From the NCBI GenBank assembly GCA_023264215.1, contig JALQSY010000093.1:1-6937 (forward strand): a stretch of DNA of 6,937 nucleotides, in the 5' to 3' direction. Source of the DNA: Candidatus Nanopelagicales bacterium (GTDB lineage: Bacteria; Actinomycetota; Actinomycetes; S36-B12). Positions 5,064-6,937 of this stretch are shown piece by piece. The notes under the pieces were generated by a model. The model was not told the DNA's origin. It was given only the letters and a program-made list of their open reading frames with translations, and did no database searches. How positions within the stretch are numbered: position 1 is the first letter of the stretch; the number at the start of each line of letters is the position of its first letter. The translations under genes and the position numbers were made by a program.

Positions 5064-6565
5064 TGCGTGTCCTGCCCTGCGGGCCGCTGGCGCACCTGGT
5101 CGAGCACGATGATCCCCTCGGCTACGCCGCGGGGCTGCGTGAGGCGGCCCGGACGGGCACGATCACCGGGATCGTGGAGATCATCCCCGCCGAGGCGACC
5201 GTGCTCGTCATCACCGACCGCGCCGTCGCCCGCGAGATCCTCGAGCAGGTCGATCCCCATGCCGTCGCCCCCGGCAGCGACGAGACGATCACCATCCCCG
5301 TCGTGTACGACGGGACGGACCTGCACGAGGTCGCGGGACACACCGGTCTCAGCGTTGCCGAGGTCATCTCGCTGCACACGGGGACGACGTACACCGTGGC
5401 CTTCTGCGGCTTCGCGCCCGGATTCGCCTACCTCACGGGGGCTGATCCCCGACTGCACATCCCGCGACGAGCAACGCCCCGCACCCGCGTGCCAGCGGGG
5501 TCGGTGGCGATTGCCGCCGGCTACTCCGCCGTGTACCCGCTGGCCAGTCCCGGCGGCTGGCACCTCCTGGGCACCACCAACGTGCGCATGTTCGACCCGC
5601 ACCGTGAGGCACCCGCGCTGCTGAGACCGGGAGCGCGCGTGCGCTTCGAGCCGGTGATGGACCTGCCCGCCGACTCGAGTCCGCAGACGACACCGGCGAT
5701 CCATGACGGACCACAGCCGGTGCTGGAGGTCATCGAGCCGGGGCCGCTCACCCTCATTGAGGATCTGGGGCGCACAGGCTTCGGGGACATCGCCGTAGGC
5801 CGATCCGGCGCATTCGATCGCGCGGCTCATCGCCTCGCCAACCGCATCGCAGGCAACGCCGAGTCCGCGGCCACCCTGGAGACCCTCGGCGCAGGCCTCA
5901 CACTGCGCGCACTTCGGCACTGCTCCGTGGTCGTCGCCGGCGCGCAGGGGCGACTCAGCGTCGACCAGGCCCCCGTGGACCGGGGGGCGCCGGTCCCGTT
6001 GCGCCCCGGCCAGGTCCTCGTCCTGGGACCGCCGACCGCGGGCATTCGCAGCGTGATCGCCGTGCGCGGCGGTGTCCTAGCCCCTGTCATCCTGGGATCC
6101 CGGTCGCGCGACACCCTCGCGGGGCTGGGACCGCGGCCCCTGGCCCGCGGCGACATGATCGCTGCGGGAGACCCCGAGCACGATCCGGTCATCGACTTCG
6201 TTCCACCGCCTCCGGTCCCAGCGGTGGTCGATCTCGTCGTGCACCCGGGTCCCCGTGCCGACTGCCTGACTCCGACGGCACGCGCGGGCCTCGCCGACGC
6301 GATGTTCACCGTCGGCTCCGACAGCGACAGGATCGGTGTGCGCCTCGACGGTCCCACGGTCGACGTACGGAGCGCGGACCGATCATCGTCCGAGGGAGTG
6401 GTCCGCGGCGGGATCCAGGTCCCACCCGACGGCCGCCTCGTCATCCTCGGACCGGACCATCCGGTGACCGGCGGTTACCCCGTGATCGGAGTGGTCGAGG
6501 ACATCGATCCGCTCGCCCAGGCAGCGCCCGGGACCCCGGTGAGATTGACCCTTGTCGGGTGGTAG
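5060..6565 (+). CDS. pxpBC: Fused 5-oxoprolinase subunits B and C (PxpB-PxpC)
   Basis: A 501-residue fusion of two proteins that are separate genes in E. coli and B. subtilis. Residues 1-203 form PxpB (KipI/allophanate hydrolase subunit 1-like), with FCGFAPGFAYLTG at 115-127, RVPAGSVAIAAGYSAVYP at 143-160 and SPGGWHLLGTT at 163-173. A Pro/Ser/Thr-rich linker (about 204-221) leads to PxpC (KipA/allophanate hydrolase subunit 2-like) at 222-501, with GPLTLIEDLGRTGFGDIAVG at 228-247, RSGAFDRAAHRLAN at 248-261, GSRSRDTLAGLG at 346-357, and SSEGVVRGGIQVP and VTGGYPVIGVVEDIDPLAQ near the end. With PxpA it should give the complete ATP-dependent oxoprolinase. It starts within the pxpA stop (ATGA), so it is translationally coupled. 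Urea carboxylase/allophanate systems share these domains, but adjacent pxpA makes 5-oxoprolinase the better call. No transporter or regulator is co-directional here. Confidence 0.94.
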   Translation: MMRVLPCGPLAHLVEHDDPLGYAAGLREAARTGTITGIVEIIPAEATVLVITDRAVAREILEQVDPHAVAPGSDETITIPVVYDGTDLHEVAGHTGLSVAEVISLHTGTTYTVAFCGFAPGFAYLTGADPRLHIPRRATPRTRVPAGSVAIAAGYSAVYPLASPGGWHLLGTTNVRMFDPHREAPALLRPGARVRFEPVMDLPADSSPQTTPAIHDGPQPVLEVIEPGPLTLIEDLGRTGFGDIAVGRSGAFDRAAHRLANRIAGNAESAATLETLGAGLTLRALRHCSVVVAGAQGRLSVDQAPVDRGAPVPLRPGQVLVLGPPTAGIRSVIAVRGGVLAPVILGSRSRDTLAGLGPRPLARGDMIAAGDPEHDPVIDFVPPPPVPAVVDLVVHPGPRADCLTPTARAGLADAMFTVGSDSDRIGVRLDGPTVDVRSADRSSSEGVVRGGIQVPPDGRLVILGPDHPVTGGYPVIGVVEDIDPLAQAAPGTPVRLTLVGW

Positions 6566-6568
6566 CGT
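6563..6568 (+). promoter_or_regulatory. Candidate -10 box for tRNA-Lys, overlapping the pxpBC stop codon
   Basis: TAGCGT begins with the TAG stop of pxpBC and ends 10 nt before the tRNA. Transcription would start about 3-4 nt ahead of the mature 5' end. A TTGACC at 6545-6550 looks like a -35 but is only 12 bp away, too close for a standard promoter. Read-through from pxpBC is the alternative source of the tRNA. Confidence 0.3.
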
Positions 6569-6578
6569 CCTGCCTCGC

Positions 6579-6651
<73 letters not shown>

Positions 6652-6664
6652 CTCTCACTTGTGT

Positions 6665-6731
6665 GGTTTCGGCTGATCCTTGACACGGTTTCGGCTGATC
6701 CTTGTCGGTGTATTCGGCTGATGCTTGACAC
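6665..6731. repeat. Three tandem 22-23-bp repeats, possible insertion-sequence end relic
   Basis: Three direct copies built on TTCGGCTGATCCTTGACAC occur at 6665-6686, 6687-6708 and 6709-6731. Copy 1 is the reference. Copy 2 is identical through CCTTG and then reads TCGG. Copy 3 has TATTCGG at its start and GATGCTTGACAC. On the minus strand each reads outward as GTGTCAAG(G/C)ATCAGCCGAA (CGACAAGG... in copy 2). Short direct repeats with a TGTCA-type tip are typical of IS21-family termini, but no transposase is present; only 13 nt separate the array from the tRNA. It could instead be a set of regulator-binding sites. The repetition is certain; the IS link is inference from memory. Confidence 0.8.
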
Positions 6732-6780
6732 TCCGCTCGTAATGGTGGAGCTGAGCCGCCCTCGGCCGTGGAGTCGGTGT

Positions 6781-6786
6781 TAATCT
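6781..6786 (+). promoter_or_regulatory. Weak candidate -10 box for the secreted-protein gene
   Basis: TAATCT fits TANNNT and would give a leader of roughly 25 nt before ATG 6818. No -35 hexamer is seen at the right distance (the bases there are GCCCTC). Unlike the other first genes in this window, this one would be a leadered transcript with its own ribosome-binding site. Confidence 0.3.
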
Positions 6787-6807
6787 CCCAGAGCCCGAAT
6801 GAGAGCC

Positions 6808-6813
6808 GGGGAG
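6808..6813 (+). promoter_or_regulatory. Ribosome-binding site of the secreted-protein gene
   Basis: GGGGAG followed by CGAG and then ATG 6818. The spacing is short but workable and supports ATG 6818 as the start. Confidence 0.55.
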
Positions 6814-6817
6814 CGAG

Positions 6818-6937
6818 ATGAAATGGTCAACGTGGAGTCTGGTCTCGGGTGCCACCGTCGTGGGCCTGCTCATGTCGAGCCTGGCCATCGGGCCGGCACT
6901 CGCGTCTCCGCGCACCGGGGTGTCTGTCACCTCGTCT
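6818..6937 (+). CDS. N-terminus of a secreted protein (signal peptide), cut by window edge
   Basis: Forty codons are open to the last base of the window. The translation is a textbook Sec signal peptide: MKWSTW, then a hydrophobic stretch from about residue 8 to 24 (LVSGATVVGLLMSSLAI), then GPALA followed by SPRTG, with likely signal peptidase I cleavage after ALA at about residue 29. There is no lipobox cysteine in the visible part, so export rather than lipidation is expected. The start is supported by GGGGAG 4 nt upstream. The mature protein lies outside the window, so no function can be named. Confidence 0.7.
   Translation, partial: MKWSTWSLVSGATVVGLLMSSLAIGPALASPRTGVSVTSS

Noticed and set aside
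4793..5920. Minus-strand open frame opposite pxpA/pxpBC (375 codons)
   Set aside because: It is antisense to two motif-rich genes and has no domain signature of its own.
6725..6753. TTGACA at 6725-6730 as the -35 box of the secreted-protein gene
   Set aside because: It matches the consensus, but the bases 16-18 nt downstream (around GAGCTG) do not form a -10 box. The hexamer is better explained as part of the repeat unit.
6655..6930. Minus-strand open frame over the repeats and signal-peptide gene (91 codons)
   Set aside because: Its C-terminal part is just the translated 22-bp repeats, and it has no homology. The plus strand has a ribosome-binding site and a textbook signal peptide.

Overview
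This is a GC-rich, gene-dense bacterial window that fits an Actinomycetota genome. The clues are third-position G/C bias in every gene, GTG starts, an LldD2-type dehydrogenase resembling the mycobacterial protein, and transcripts that appear to be leaderless (TANNNT -10 boxes ending exactly 6 nt before start codons). I cannot assign a genus. The content is mostly metabolic. I find no CRISPR array, phage module, toxin-antitoxin pair or complete mobile element, and no clear sign of a new defence system.

Layout. (1) 1-897, minus: acetamidase/formamidase, with its C-terminus beyond the left edge. (2) 898-1066: spacer holding the amidase promoter and a perfect 22-bp inverted repeat (958-1013) downstream of the next operon. 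(3) 1067-2907, minus: two-gene operon, an NADPH-dependent FMN reductase-family flavoprotein followed, through a 4-nt GTGA overlap, by an LldD-type FMN-dependent L-lactate/alpha-hydroxyacid dehydrogenase. (4) 2944-3345, plus: small orphan lipoprotein, divergent from the flavoprotein. (5) 3365-4270, minus: ten-helix EamA/DMT permease, convergent with the lipoprotein and divergent from pxpA. (6) 4305-6565, plus: 5-oxoprolinase operon, pxpA followed by a fused pxpB-pxpC gene with a 4-nt ATGA overlap. (7) 6579-6651, plus: tRNA-Lys(CTT), 13 nt after pxpBC. (8) 6652-6817: three tandem 22-23-bp repeats, possibly a relic of an insertion-sequence end, then a leader. (9) 6818-6937, plus: start of a secreted protein cut by the right edge.

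How the genes fit together. PxpA with PxpB-PxpC makes an ATP-dependent 5-oxoprolinase that opens pyroglutamate to glutamate. The divergent permease may carry a related substrate, but that rests on position only. The amidase releases ammonia from short-chain amides and LldD oxidises L-lactate or a similar hydroxyacid, so the neighbourhood looks like scavenging of small carbon and nitrogen compounds. The clearest structural signal is regulatory. All five first-in-transcript genes with a visible promoter share a TA(A/G)NNT box 6 nt before the start codon, whose first three bases are an in-frame stop. The two internal operon genes instead have purine-rich ribosome-binding sites and overlapping stop/start codons.
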